A stretch of DNA of 64,000 bases from Isoetes taiwanensis (taxonomy: Eukaryota; Streptophyta; Lycopodiopsida; Isoetales; Isoetaceae). Below, piece by piece: positions 21,330 to 32,159 of this stretch; the stretch's first letter is position 1; each line of letters begins with the position of its first letter. The position numbers and the translations under genes are program-made. Under the pieces are notes generated by a model. It saw only the letters and a program-made list of their open reading frames with translations, had not been told where the DNA came from and did not search any database. The stretch spans positions 13,708,079-13,772,078 of the forward strand of contig JAJEKV010000030.1 in the NCBI GenBank assembly GCA_021234155.1. The letters run 5' to 3'.

Positions 21330-22140
21330 GATGAGCCGAATACGGCAATGCCTATGGTATGAAGGATAAGGATAAAGGCAGGGTGGCAACAAATAACCCC
21401 GGGAGAGCAAAGACGATTTGGTGGAAGGGCTATGCCAAGGCTCATGGCTTAAGCAGGATGCTTGCGTGTTCAAGAAGTTTGCTAAAGCCTTCTGCCGCCA
21501 TTACGCTCCAAGAGAGCACAAGTCCAAGATGATGCAAAGAAGCTTCTACAAAGTTGCAAAAGAAGGCAACAAGTCAAGACAGAAATACACGAGGAATTTA
21601 TGAGGCTAAGGTCAGATGTGCCAAAGTTAGGTGAGAAGCATGCAAAGGGAAAGCTACATTGAAGGTCCGAATGAGGAGATCCGCAAGCTTGTAAGGGCAA
21701 TAAACCCTAGAACCAGCATCGGGAAGCGGAGTCCAAGGCAATAAGCTTGCAAGGGACAGACCTCAGAATAGCGGGCGAGGCAACAAAGATACCAAGATAA
21801 AGGCAAGGCAAAGGCAGCAGGCGCTTTTAGCCCGAGAACAAACCACCCACAGACCAGCCTAGAGCCCCATATAGTGGCAATCAAGGGAAACAGCAGGAGA
21901 AGAAGCAGGTGTCCTTCAAAGACAAACAGAAGGGTCAAACTACTCCAAAGCAAAGGCGATCCTTTCTCAGCCATGCCCAAGGAAAAGAGACAGAGTGCAT
22001 AGAAAAGCAGCCTTTGCTTCGTGTGTTTCCAGCCAGGCCATAGGACGCCAAACCGCCCATATGTCATGAGTGCAAATACAGCGTAGTTGGGAGATTGGGA
22101 CACTTTGTCCGACGACGACGGGCAGGAGGCCCGCGACTAC
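21330..22140 (+). pseudogene. Chromovirus gag (capsid/nucleocapsid region), frameshifted
   Basis: WWKGYAKAHGL-type sequence (about 21,410) followed by VFKKFAKAFCRHYAPREHKS and MMQRSFYKVAKEGNKSRQ (21,470-21,570) is the retrotransposon gag domain. RLRSDVPKLGEKHAKGK follows in the next frame. A degenerate zinc knuckle (CHEC...GHFVRR) is at about 22,060-22,115. It would form the virus-like particle. Indels break it several times. Confidence 0.7.
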
Positions 22141-22189
22141 ATTCGTGGTGAGTGTCATATCTTTGCCGCAATAGATACGAGCAAGCAGA

Positions 22190-22610
22190 GAGCCAAGATA
22201 AAGTAATTTCCACAAAGGGGAAAGGCCAAGGCCAAGTCATTTATAGTCCTAATAGATTCGAAGTAGCCATAACTTTGCATCTCCCGTAATGGTTCAAATG
22301 TTGAAGTTGAAACCATTAAAGTCAAAGCCAAGGCCCGTTGTCTTAGCAAGTGGAGCAAAGAAGGCGCACGCAGTAAAAGAATCAACTTTGACATCGACTT
22401 TGCTGTCGGGATTAAGATCCGTGATGGGGGCGGAGGTAATGAGCATCGGCAAATATGACTTGATAATAGGTATGGAGTACCTTGACCAGCAGGGCCATTA
22501 TTGATTGTGGAAAGCTTTAAGGTGACCTTCCCAACACCCGACGGCAAGATCATTGAGATAACAGTAAAAGAAGTTGTCCCCATCATGCAAAGGTATGTCT
22601 TCTAAACGGC
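22190..22610 (+). pseudogene. Chromovirus aspartic protease, degenerate
   Basis: FIVLI-DS precedes MVQMLKLKPLKSKPRPVVLA and later GKYDLIIGMEYLDQQGHY, the flap and C-terminal IIGMxWL-type motif of Ty3/gypsy proteases. The active-site triad after Asp-Ser is damaged by an indel and stop at about 22,260. The protease would cleave the polyprotein. Confidence 0.65.
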
Positions 22611-22739
22611 TGCTCAAGTGCATCAAGAGTGAGCAGGTAGCATACATCTTCAAGCTTGAGATTAGTGAGCCGGAATTGGAAGGAAGCAAAGAAGACAAGA
22701 TGCTCAGCCAAGTTGCCGAGGCAAATAGCTAAGTTGATC

Positions 22740-23570
22740 ACGGAGTTCCACGATCTCTTTCCGTGATGAGATCAAGCAGCCCCTTATAGGGGAGTCGAAA
22801 AGCAGATAGCACTCGAACCGAACACAAAACCGACAAGCAAGGCTCCATATAGAATGACAACGCAGGAGTTGTCTGAGCTAAAGAAGCAGCTAGCTAGGAG
22901 CTGCTCCGACCTAGGTTTCATTAGACCTAGTGTCTCGCCGCTTGGAGCTTCCATTCTTTTGTCAAGAAGAAGGATGGATCTTTGAGAATGTGCATAGACT
23001 ATAGACAGCTTGAATAAGCACACCATTAAGAACAAGTATGCGCCCAAGATCGACGACTTGATGGATCAGCCTTCAAGGAGCAAAGATCTTCCCAAAATCG
23101 ACTTAAGGTCGCTATCATCGATACGGATAAAGGAGGAGGATATCCACAAGACCGCCTTCAGACGCCGTATGGGCATTATGAGTTCACAAAGATGCCTTTC
23201 GCTTATCAAATGCCCCCGCAACGCTCATGAGGCTCATGAACGATATCTTCGTGGAGTTCCCGGACACCTTTGTGATTGTTTTCTTTGATGACATTTTGGT
23301 GTATAGCAGATCCCTTTGAAGAGCACGCGCAACACTTGAGAAGGGTGCTAGAGAAGTTGAGGAGGCACCAGCCAGGTACGCCAAGTTGTCGGGCGCCACT
23401 TCGCAAATGTAGAAGGTGGAATACCTTGGTCATGTGATCTCGGCAGAAGGCATCTCGACGGACCCCGCCAAGATTGAAGCAAAGATTCAAAGGGTCGCTA
23501 CCAAGAATGTGCACGAGGTCGGAAGTTTTCTGGCCTAGCAGGGTACTACAGAAGTTCGTGAAGAACTTTG
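22740..23570 (+). pseudogene. Chromovirus reverse transcriptase, frameshifted
   Basis: APYRMTTQELSELKKQLA (about 22,845), [14 protein letters not shown] (23,025), then [14 protein letters not shown] (23,120), and [11 protein letters not shown] (about 23,272-23,305), which holds the catalytic Asp-Asp pair intact. RT copies element RNA. At least five frame changes occur, nearly all by single-base or small indels. Confidence 0.85.
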
Positions 23571-23619
23571 TTAAGATAGCAGCCCCGCTAACGCACTGAC
23601 GAGGGCGTAGAAGGTGAAA

Positions 23620-24080
23620 GATTGGGTAGAGCATTGGCACAAGAAAGCCCAAAAGGGATTTGAATTGTTGAAGGAAGCTTTAACAACAGCCCCAGCCTTT
23701 AACCCCCGGACCGGAGAAAGATAAGCTTGTAGCAACGGATGCGAGTAAGATAGCTACAAAAAGGTGCTTATGCAAGAAGAGCGGTGGTAGCGATGATTCC
23801 GTGAAGATGAACGACGCCGAGACGCCACCACCCAACGCACGATCAGGAATTGCTTGCGCTTGTCGTATGCTAAGAATATGGAGGCACTACCTCTTGGGAA
23901 GGAAGTTCCAATTGATACCCACCATCGAGCCTCCAATATGTATTCACGCAACCACACCTCAACTGAGGCAAAATGAGAGATGGATGGAGTTCCTCGAGGA
24001 ATAATGACTTTGATATAGTCTACAAGCCGTGGAAACTCAATGTGGTAGTGGATGCGCTTTCAAGGCATCCCCCGACAACT
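23620..24080 (+). pseudogene. Chromovirus RNase H, frameshifted
   Basis: HKKAQKGFELLKEALTTAP (about 23,640), DKLVATDASK (23,722; DAS holds the first catalytic Asp), then MLRIWRHYLLGRKFQ (about 23,865) and VYKPWKLNVVVDALSR (24,015; the conserved N-VVDALSR end). RNase H degrades the RNA strand during cDNA synthesis. Confidence 0.8.
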
Positions 24081-24229
24081 AGAGTGCATTGCAACGCAAT
24101 TTCGACGCCTCCAAATGACTTTGGTAAGAGGATTGAAGAGTCCTTGCCAACGGATGTGGATTTCGTGGAAGTATGGGCAAGCCTCTAAGGAGGCTAGAAC
24201 AGATAAAGAGCGGGAGGCCTTCAAGCATT

Positions 24230-25260
24230 ATAAGAAGGAAGGCAACCTGTTATACCATAAGAACAAGTTGTGCGCACCGGAATCATCGTGTAAGGAAGTT
24301 GATCCTCCATGACACGCATTAACAGCCCAATAGCCGGCCATGCGATTCATGAAAACATATTTCAAAGCGCAGCAGCCTATTATTGGCCAGAATGAAGAAG
24401 CAAATAGCTCGCTACATCAAGGAATGTCGCCTATGCCGCCAGACGGCGGCAGAGCAGCCTTCATTCTGTGGCATTAGAGCCATTAGCAAAGGCCAAATGC
24501 TAAGTGGGAGGTAATCAAAGATGGATTTCATCACAGACTCCTAAGAACAGCGAGAGGCAAGGATGCCTTGATGGTAGTGGTCGACAAGTTGTCAAAGATG
24601 GCACATTTTGTGCCTTGCGTGACCACGATACAGCCTATGGATACAAAGAAAGCTCTTCACCAAAGAGATCTTCGTGCTTCATGGCATGCCAAGGGAGATT
24701 ATCTCCCATGCAGATCCGGTTCATGAGTGCCTTTTGGCAAGACCTCTTTATGGACAATTCGCACCAAGCTATCCATGAGCACGGCGTATCATCCTCGACG
24801 GATGGCCGACGAGCGGACCAACAGATCTTAGAAGACATGCTACTAAACTATGTCCGAATAAGCAAAGTATGTGGGAAGAATTTATTCACTTGGTGGAGTT
24901 TGCATACAATAGCACCAAGCAGGTGAATCGTCCCAAATGTCGCCATTTATGATCAATTATGGCTATCGCTGCCTAACTCCGCATTAATTTGGCACAACCC
25001 CGTCAAAGTAGAAGTTTCGCAGCCAGATGTTGGCCGATATGCAGCAGCTCGTGGAAGAGGTTCGAGGGTATCCGCTAGCAAGAAGAAGTCGACAAAAGAG
25101 CATCACCGATAAGCATCGAACGGTAAGAGAGTTCAAAGTTGGAGATGATGTATGGCTCAAGATAAAGGTGAAGCAGCGGCTCAGATTGGCAATTGCAAGA
25201 AGCTTGCTCCAAGGTGGGCTGGACCCTTCCTTAAATAATCAAGAGAGTAGGTAATCAATC
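24230..25260 (+). pseudogene. Chromovirus integrase, frameshifted
   Basis: GNLLYHKNKLCAPES (24,240), ARYIKECRLCRQT (24,408; the CxxC of the zinc finger), MDFI (24,523; first catalytic Asp), a D-K-LSKMAHFVPC-type stretch at 24,575-24,620, HGMPREIISHADP (second catalytic region, SDRD altered to SHAD at 24,705), and EEFIHLVEFAYNSTKQ (24,875). Frame changes are frequent. Confidence 0.8.
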
Positions 25261-25410
25261 CTACAAGTTAGAATTGCCAAAGACACCTAAAGATTCATAA
25301 GGTCTTCCACGTGAGTTTGTTGAAGAAGCATACCCAAATCCGCATTTAAGTTTTGGACACTCCAACGCTGTTGGAAATGATCTGAGGAGCAGCCGGAAAT
25401 AGTTCCGTAA

Positions 25411-25623
25411 ATGATTCTTGATAAAGCTTTCAAGAAGACAAGGAGGTCGGAGTTCCTCCAATACTTGGTCAAGTGGAAACACTTGCCGCTGGAAGACGCC
25501 ACGGGGTACTTAAGAAGGATTTGCAAAGCAAAGCACCCACAATTTATGGAGCAATGGGACGGCAAGGTCATCTCCCAAGAAATCGCCGTGCATGTCGATT
25601 TGCGTGGGTTAATTCTTGTATAG
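25411..25623 (+). pseudogene. C-terminal chromodomain of the chromovirus integrase
   Basis: ILDKAFKKTRRSEFLQYLVK runs into a WKHLPLEDAT segment, which is the chromodomain pattern of plant chromoviruses (aromatic, LVKW, then LP-DATWE). In chromoviruses this domain directs integration to chromatin marks. The frame shifts after LEDAT, so the end is altered. Confidence 0.75.
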
Positions 25624-25629
25624 ATTAAT

Positions 25630-26447
25630 CTACACGATGCAACCTATGCTTGGTATGGGTCGCATGCGCCGTTATCGATGATGAGACCACTACGGTGATC
25701 TCTAGGGCGGGTGTAATGTCAATGTAGGCATGACCGCTTCCGCTTTGGGAAAGTGGAAGGTAGATTAGAAAGTCTACTGTCCCCACCCGAAGGAGACGGC
25801 CCTCGAGAGAAAAGAGGTCATTAAGGAATGCATTGATAGGGAAAGCACCTTTAGCCCCATATATGCTTTGATAGGAGGAATCCATCCTTCACGCCCCACG
25901 CCGAGAAGGATATCCTCCACGCCGGGCAACTAGAGGTGTAGGCATGAGCGCATATAGGCATATAGGCCGCCTCCCCGCCATTATGGAAGATTCATCCTCT
26001 TCCTACGCCGAGATTAGCCATGCATTCATGTAGATAGGTGGGGTGGTCACCATATAACCAAAATTTATTAAACAATTAAAACGGTACTAACGTGAGTGTC
26101 GACCGTGCAGGCCAAGAGAGCCCGAGGGCAAGGAGGTCGAAGACAAGACTTGCAACACAAGTTTTGTTGGAATGTGTTGCAAGGAATGAAGAGTACCCCT
26201 GGACAAGAATTATAGATATGAAATGCTGAAATTTTGTCTAACTTAACATAGTGAATAACTTGTTAATGGTGTTATGAATTGATAAGTATTCCATAATATA
26301 ATAACGTAATAATGTTCTAAAAGTAATTACCTTAGAGTAATCGCGATAAATGTATAAAGATTATATTGTAGGTATCACGCTGATTGCAGGTTGCGTGTTA
26401 GAAGATCCCAAGGTGGAGATCCACCATGCCGCGACAAAGATCATTTC
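25630..26447. other. Chromovirus 3' non-coding region
   Basis: No coding signal is visible between the chromodomain stop and the polypurine tract. A GGCATGACCGCTTCC...CCGCCTCC stretch (25,725-25,985) is GC-rich, and 26,200-26,400 is AT-rich. Confidence 0.6.
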
Positions 26448-26460
26448 AAGGTGGGGAGAA
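26448..26460 (+). other. Polypurine tract of the chromovirus
   Basis: AAGGTGGGGAGAA immediately precedes TGTGACGC, the start of the 3' LTR. This is the plus-strand primer site. Confidence 0.9.
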
Positions 26461-27997
26461 TGTGACGCCCAAAGACGCGATACGCTCCCGTGACGCATTT
26501 GTACCGCCATCGCCACGCCGCAGACACGCACCTCGATTGACGGTACGCCAACGGATAGCCAGTAAGTAGCCCTAGGGGCAACTTGCTAGGAGTGTTCATA
26601 TATTATTAATGTGCACATGTGCACATTAATGAGGGCACACCTTTCCATGTTGGCATATTTTGCCACCTAGCCACTAAAGGCAAGTGGGGCCTTTCCACTT
26701 ATCCCACATGCCAAATTGGGTAATTGGAAACCCTAGCCTAAACCCCATGTCTATTTAGGGTAGGAAAACCCTAGCTTGCTAGTTTTTCGCCCTTAGGGTT
26801 TTAGAGCTCAGCTTTTGGCTGCCCTGTGAGCCAAAACCGCCTCCCGTGACGCCTGCTTAATTGGCCATCAGTTTCCCTGGAATTCGATCAGCTCAGATGG
26901 TTGAACTCAGTCGAGGAGCCACTCAAGGATCAGAGTTTGGTCAATTTAATAGCTTAAACCGCCTTCTAGTCATAGAATCAGTAGGTTTAGACTATTAAAT
27001 TGCCCATAGTAGTTATCTAGATCTTAGATCTCGACACTAACTAAAGAACCTAACTCTATGATTGGATCTAGTTCTTTAGTTCTTCCGTGATATATTTGGA
27101 TGATGTATTTCTCGGAACTCCTTGTATTGGGAAGGGGGTAGAGGCCCTAAAGCTTGTAGTTGATGCTCCTAGAGTAGCCTCTCTAGCACACCGTAGATTC
27201 GCCCTCAGGTACAAGAGCCACACCGGCCAGGGGTGAAGGGGCGACCAAGCAAAAGGAGGTTCATGTCCCGACTCTTGAACCATCCCCCGGTGTGTAAAGC
27301 CTACCGGGATCATTGTGACTAGGTCTAATGGCTTACCACCGAAAAGCGGTAAGGCATGGGCTCGACACCCGTGAAGTGGTGTACACTTTCCAAAGGTTCA
27401 CCGGCACGGGCAAAGGCCCTCTAGTCACCTTGAGTTAGCATGCATCTCTCCTGAGGGAGTGATCCCTACCTGCCCCATCGAACCGGGAGGATGAGACCCG
27501 TGAATAGCCCCTTCGGCTATGCATCCGGGCTGCTCTGGGCCAGTCCCAACACTTTTCAGCCTACTCGCAGAAAGTGTGCACGGTGGAGGGGCGGATGGAG
27601 TGGACAACCCTATGCCATGTTCTTATGCCGCCCAAATCCATTGCCATGAATTTCGCCCAAGAATCGAACTCGAGACCCCAAGCCGCCGGGCCATCCATTG
27701 AGTCCGGAGCCTTGGGTAGGATCCCCTATGTGATGTGCTGATCTTTGTCTATGCAGATATGAGGGGACCATCCTTCGAGATGGTCACAGATGTTGATGTA
27801 TGTGCACGACATGTATGTTTACGCTTCCAGCCTAGGTAGGCCCCGGGAGACGGGTAGAATGACACCTTCACTCTCCCACCGGTGACTCAAGCACGGTGCA
27901 GTGATATGTGGAGGGCCCTCAGACGCGATGGAGCCGGTGGGGAAGAACTCCTGTTTGTATCACGGTGAGTGCACCGTATACACAGTAGGGACGCCAC
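26461..27997 (+). repeat. 3' LTR of the chromovirus
   Basis: It starts TGTGACGCCC and ends ACGCCAC, aligning with 14,940-16,482. The palindrome is kept at 26,605-26,630. Most differences from the 5' LTR are 1-4 base indels (for example CCCAGAATAG versus CCCGTGAATAG). Confidence 0.9.
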
Positions 27998-30408
27998 GCT
28001 GCTGAGCACCGACTCTGGCTACCAGGGATCCTACCAGCCATGGTGAGTTACTTCCCTCCACCCAGTTCAGATGTCGCTTAAGATTCTGTAATGTTCCTAC
28101 CCAAATTGCCCTAGCATTAATGTCCAAGCCAAATGGTATGCCTAATAGTTTGGCAGGCGGTGGATGGTAAGAGCCCAGGGAAACCGACTCAACCACGCAG
28201 AGAAGGTTCCTCCAAGCATCCACATGGCCGAGCACTTCACCGGCCAAACAAGCACCCCGGCTAAAAGAAAAGGCATCCAAAATATTCTTGGCTGCCCGAG
28301 ATTGGACTCATCCGCATGAAGAAAAGAGGAATGTATCATCCGCAAATTGATTGCAAACCTTCGCGACCCATCATCCATGGGAGACCTTTGCACCACATTG
28401 TCGGCGAATCGCCACCAAAAGTCAGCGAGAGAGCTTCGCCACTATAGTGAACAGGAAGGGGCCAACGGACATCCCCGCCTAATGCCTCGACCTACGAGAA
28501 GATTGAAGAGGTCTCACCCTAACACCACATCGTAAGCCCTCAGCGAACATCGCAGCTTCATAACCGCTTCCAAAACTAGGTCCGCGCCCAAAGGCTCAGC
28601 ATCATATCGCCAAGAATCTGTCGGCCTAACACCGCCATAAGCCTTGGCAAAATCCACAAGAAAAACAGGGGGCCTCATCCCTCGGAGCCCAATGCACTCC
28701 CTCAAAAGCAAAGACCTACATTATGAAGAATGTTCAACAGGTATAAAACCGTATCTCCCGCACTAATGGCGTGAACTAGTAATCGCTTAAGCCTCTCACC
28801 AAAGCCTTAGCAATGATTTTATACACTACTGCATAAATGTAGTAATAGGCCTCCAGGCCATTGATGGTTTTAGGATGCTTACACTTGGGTATAAGTGAAA
28901 TACAACCTCAGATTCAGCAGAGGATGCATCGAAGTTATTCTTCAAAAAGATCCACATACACCGCACCACCGGAGTCCCCCACCCATTCCCCCAGCATTTG
29001 AAAAAACTCCACCGGTATTCCATCTAATCCAGGACACTTATTCCTGAAAGCCAACAGCGGCATGCATCCCCCAACCCCTTGCCTCATCAACTGCTCCTCT
29101 AAGCTCTATCTTTGAAGGGTGAGATTCTTGGCGATACCTTGGCCAAAGACCAAATCTTGAAAATACTCGAGGGAAGCGGGCTCTCCTTGAAAATGTTTCA
29201 TAGTCTTGCGCTACAAGGCCTTGATAGCATCCGTTGCTGCAACAACACTCCCCTGGTGTAACTATGTCCGGCCATGGTCGCCGTGATACTTCTTCACGGG
29301 CTGCTCGGAAAAGACTTTAGAGCAAGTGTCGACGCTTCCCAGCCACGCCAAACCTGCTTTGACCCCGGCTCGCCACCTTGGCCTCCTCTCAACCTCGACC
29401 GGGACGGTAAGCACCTGCTGCTCACGCGAAGCCATCGAGAGACCCGCCTCTAAGAGACTCCAGCCCGCATATAAGGCATCCAACTCAAGGACACTGAGCC
29501 AAAGCCTTTTGCCCCCCCATTCTTTCATAAACTGTTTTACCTAGCCAATAATGTAACCATTGCACTCATTCCGCTATCCCGGCTGAATATCTCACGCCCA
29601 AATGAGCTTACAAACCGGCTGTGAACTCGATCTCAAGAAAGCTTGTGTTAAGCTTAAAACCCGCCCCGAGAGGCCGTGGTGGGTGGTCATGAAGCCGTTG
29701 AATGATCCGGGAGTGTGATCGAGACAGAGGTGGCTGTAACATTCACTCTCTAGTGAAGGCTGAGCATAATCCAAGACTGGCTGAGTGCCATAAACTCTAT
29801 CCAACCTAGAGTATGCCCTATCATGCCTCGGCCAATTATTGCACCAAGTAAAATTCGATCCCCCTGAAGCTCATCAAACCCCACTCCCAAGACAAACCTA
29901 AGCCATTGGTCACGCCAAAACCCCCGCAACAATATCCAAACCAATACCATGCCTGTCCTCCGAGCTCCACCATGTTAAAGTCACCCAAAACCATGTAGAA
30001 CCCATACCAAAGGATTGGAGCTTATTTCGCGAATTGTGCCCATAAGCAACCTTCTCTCCGAGTGGCCCCAATTGGTGCATACACATTCGCTTAGCCCCCT
30101 CTGACCGGCCTCCTTCCATTTAATCAACGCCCCACCGGCCTTGGCTATCTCGTGGCTGAAAAGGTTACATGTACACCCATTTTCCAACAAATCAAAGTAC
30201 CTCCCCGCCCCCGCCCGTAGCGCTTGATTTTGTACGCATCGATATTACCAAGATATTCATTAGGTTGGTAATATCACCCCGCACATTTATGCTCCTGCAA
30301 ACACAAGATATCTGGATTAAGATTCTTCACAGCCATGGCGAGACGTGCTCGCTTATTCGGAGAGGATTTGATGCCTCTCACATTTCAAGATAGAATTTTC
30401 TTATCCAT
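27998..30408 (-). pseudogene. LINE-A ORF2: AP endonuclease and reverse transcriptase, broken
   Basis: The ATG at 30,408 (minus) gives MDKKILS, a TGA in place of the expected Trp, then NVRGIKSSPNKRARLAMAVK and NPDILCLQEHK, the signature start of the LINE endonuclease. RT motifs follow: PVEFF-MLG near 29,000; PPVFLVDFAKAYGGV (28,620, motif A); FLHADES (about 28,310, where the usual ADD is altered to ADE); QPRIFWMPFLL. ORF2 would nick target DNA and copy LINE RNA at the nick. Many frameshifts and an altered catalytic pair mean it is dead. Confidence 0.8.
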
Positions 30409-30519
30409 GTGGGTCGTTGTGCACCAAGGGTCCAGGACATGCCTCAACACTATCAGCACAGGAAGAAAAGTTCTGGACTACCTGATCAATCACCATTCGA
30501 TCCACTTGAGGAGGGACCT

Positions 30520-31786
30520 ATACAGTGGGCTACAGATGGGCTAAGTGACCCTCTTGAGGAGCTCTCACCTGAACTCGCCTCCTAGAAACAACTTGTTGCC
30601 ACCCTTCCTTTTTCTGCTGCAACTCTTCAATCTGTGCAAGTCTCCTACAGACCTCGGGATCCACCATACGAGAGGAGGGTTCAGGTTGTGTCTCTGGACT
30701 GCCCACCTGCTCCACAGCCTTCAACACAGGGGGGGTGAAGGCGGGCCAACCACTATTTGCTCACTTTGCTTGGGTGCCGAGGTGAGGGTTTATCTTTGGT
30801 GAAACTGCTTAAGCGAGGGAAACATTGCCAAAAGCTCTCCCCCATTGAGCCACTAGAAACTCAGGCACCATCATCTCTGGAGGCAGATCCCAGATTTGAA
30901 GCCAACATGGCACTCTAACTGCAGCAGGCCTAGCGAAGAGAAACACGGAGCATAATCTTTGGAATGTAACATAGGCCCCTCCCCATACGCCACTCCATGC
31001 GCGAGACCAACTGCTCCACCGTGGCCTCGGAATCAACCATAATAAGAAAAAATTATTACCCGTAGACTTCGTGGTCACATATGGAGGCAACCCGACCTCT
31101 TAAACGGAGCCCGTAGCCAGTTACCCAAGCCTCGCATATCCAAAAAGGCCCCAAAGAAATGGCCTAACAATCAAGATGCAACCAAATTCTCTATATATTG
31201 CACATGCTTCGGTGATTGATTTCTACAACAGAGGTAATGATTTAAAACTTGCTTTAAAATCCTTCTTATTATTCTCGCTCTAAGATAAGCGGTTACCTCT
31301 GTCACCCTAGAACTTTTCTTTGCACTTTCTCTTTGCAACGGTTGCCTAATCCAATCCAAAACCTAGGCCTAGAAAGGCGGGCAACAGTGTCATTACCTTT
31401 CCATGCATGAGGAGTTTGGGGCTGCGTGGCGGTTGAGGCACCACCTCCGAAAGCTACTGAGATATCTGAAAGGGTTCCTCATGGCAAAGACATCACCATT
31501 CACACCAACCAAGGATGGCAAAGTTCTGGACTCCAAAGGTGGCATTGAGCTGGGCACCACCTCTATTCTCCATCCTACCCAATTCCCAAAAGCCACTCAC
31601 GAATCCACCGCTGCCCTCGGATACATCCTCGCTAAGAATTGGCTCTTGAAGATCCAGTGCCAAGCTGACGCAGGTTTTGGATATATCCTTGCTTCCTTTC
31701 TTTCCTCTCGCAGCATCTCTGACACGAATCCCTGGCCCAGCCTTCTCCAGGCCCAAACTCGGTGCAGAATTACCCGCCATCACCAT
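30520..31786 (-). pseudogene. LINE-A ORF1, DUF4283-type, broken
   Basis: The first ATG (31,786, minus) gives MVMAGNSAPSLGLEKAGPG and continues open to about 31,493. After shifts, PPYVTTKSTGNNFFL (31,085) and VRVPCWLQIWDLPPEMMVPE with FLVAQWGRAFGNV (about 30,930-30,815) match the DUF4283 core of plant LINE and TE-derived ORF1 proteins. A basic, Gln-rich tail (EELQQKKEGWQQVVSRRRVQ) ends near 30,530. ORF1 binds LINE RNA. Confidence 0.7.
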
Positions 31787-32084
31787 GCTCAAGGGTTTAC
31801 AGCAAAAGGCCGCAACAGGGGGGTCAAATCCGGCCCCCAAACACAGCAAAAACCAAAGAAAAATATGTGCAAAAAGAAGGATCGCTGAAAGAGCTTTCCA
31901 ACGAACCAAAGATCGCTGAAAACAGAGTCCGGATGCAGAAGTTATGAGGGATTCCAGTACCATATCTAGGATAAGCTATATATGGTTTTGATGTTAATGT
32001 AGTCATGGTAAAGATATTATGTATGTCAGAAAGAATTTGTGAAGGTCTAATAACAACAAGTCTTTGCTGCTCTCGTCTTTGCTG

Positions 32085-32155
32085 CTCTCGATTGGTCTCT
32101 GTGGACGATAAAAAAACTATTCTATTCTATTCTATTCTATTCTCTTCTCTCTACT
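32085..32155 (+). mobile_element. LINE 3' end with (ATTCT)n tail
   Basis: GGTCTCTGTGGACGATAAAA is followed by five ATTCT-type pentamers. The same 3' terminal block, in reverse orientation, ends LINE copies at 33,490, 49,725 and 50,588. This is therefore a short plus-strand LINE 3' fragment. Confidence 0.65.
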
Positions 32156-32159
32156 CTCT

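Larger units (their letters stand above)
14940..27997 (+). mobile_element. Chromovirus-type Ty3/gypsy LTR retrotransposon, nearly complete but frameshifted
   Basis: Two LTRs of about 1.54 kb (14,940-16,482 and 26,461-27,997) start TGTGACGC. A PBS follows the left LTR and a polypurine tract precedes the right. The interior reads gag, protease, RT, RNase H, integrase, chromodomain on the plus strand. About 4.8 kb of extra sequence with two TATA-ATG modules lies between PBS and gag. The flanks are minus-strand LINE sequence on both sides. The left flank ends GTGCT and the right begins GCTGCT, so the 5-bp target duplication is not clean. Divergence between LTRs is mostly small indels. Confidence 0.9.
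27998..31960 (-). mobile_element. LINE-A, 5' part (ORF1 and N-terminal ORF2)
   Basis: This is the minus-strand continuation of the LINE at 14,106-14,939. It contains, from high to low coordinates, a 5' leader, ORF1 (31,786 to about 30,520), and ORF2 endonuclease and reverse transcriptase (30,408 to 27,998). The chromovirus split it within the RT, just before the LRDLPLAYEKV segment. Total LINE length without the insert is about 4.8 kb. I cannot fix the 5' end precisely; no target duplication was identified. Confidence 0.8.

Noticed and set aside
20790-21473. 227-codon minus-strand open frame in the chromovirus
   Set aside because: It lies opposite the gag region, has no domain, and gag and pol motifs are on the plus strand.
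26461-28396. LINE coding continuing across the 3' LTR
   Set aside because: The minus-strand frame at 27,960-28,280 runs a few codons into the LTR by chance; LTR alignment sets the border at 27,997.
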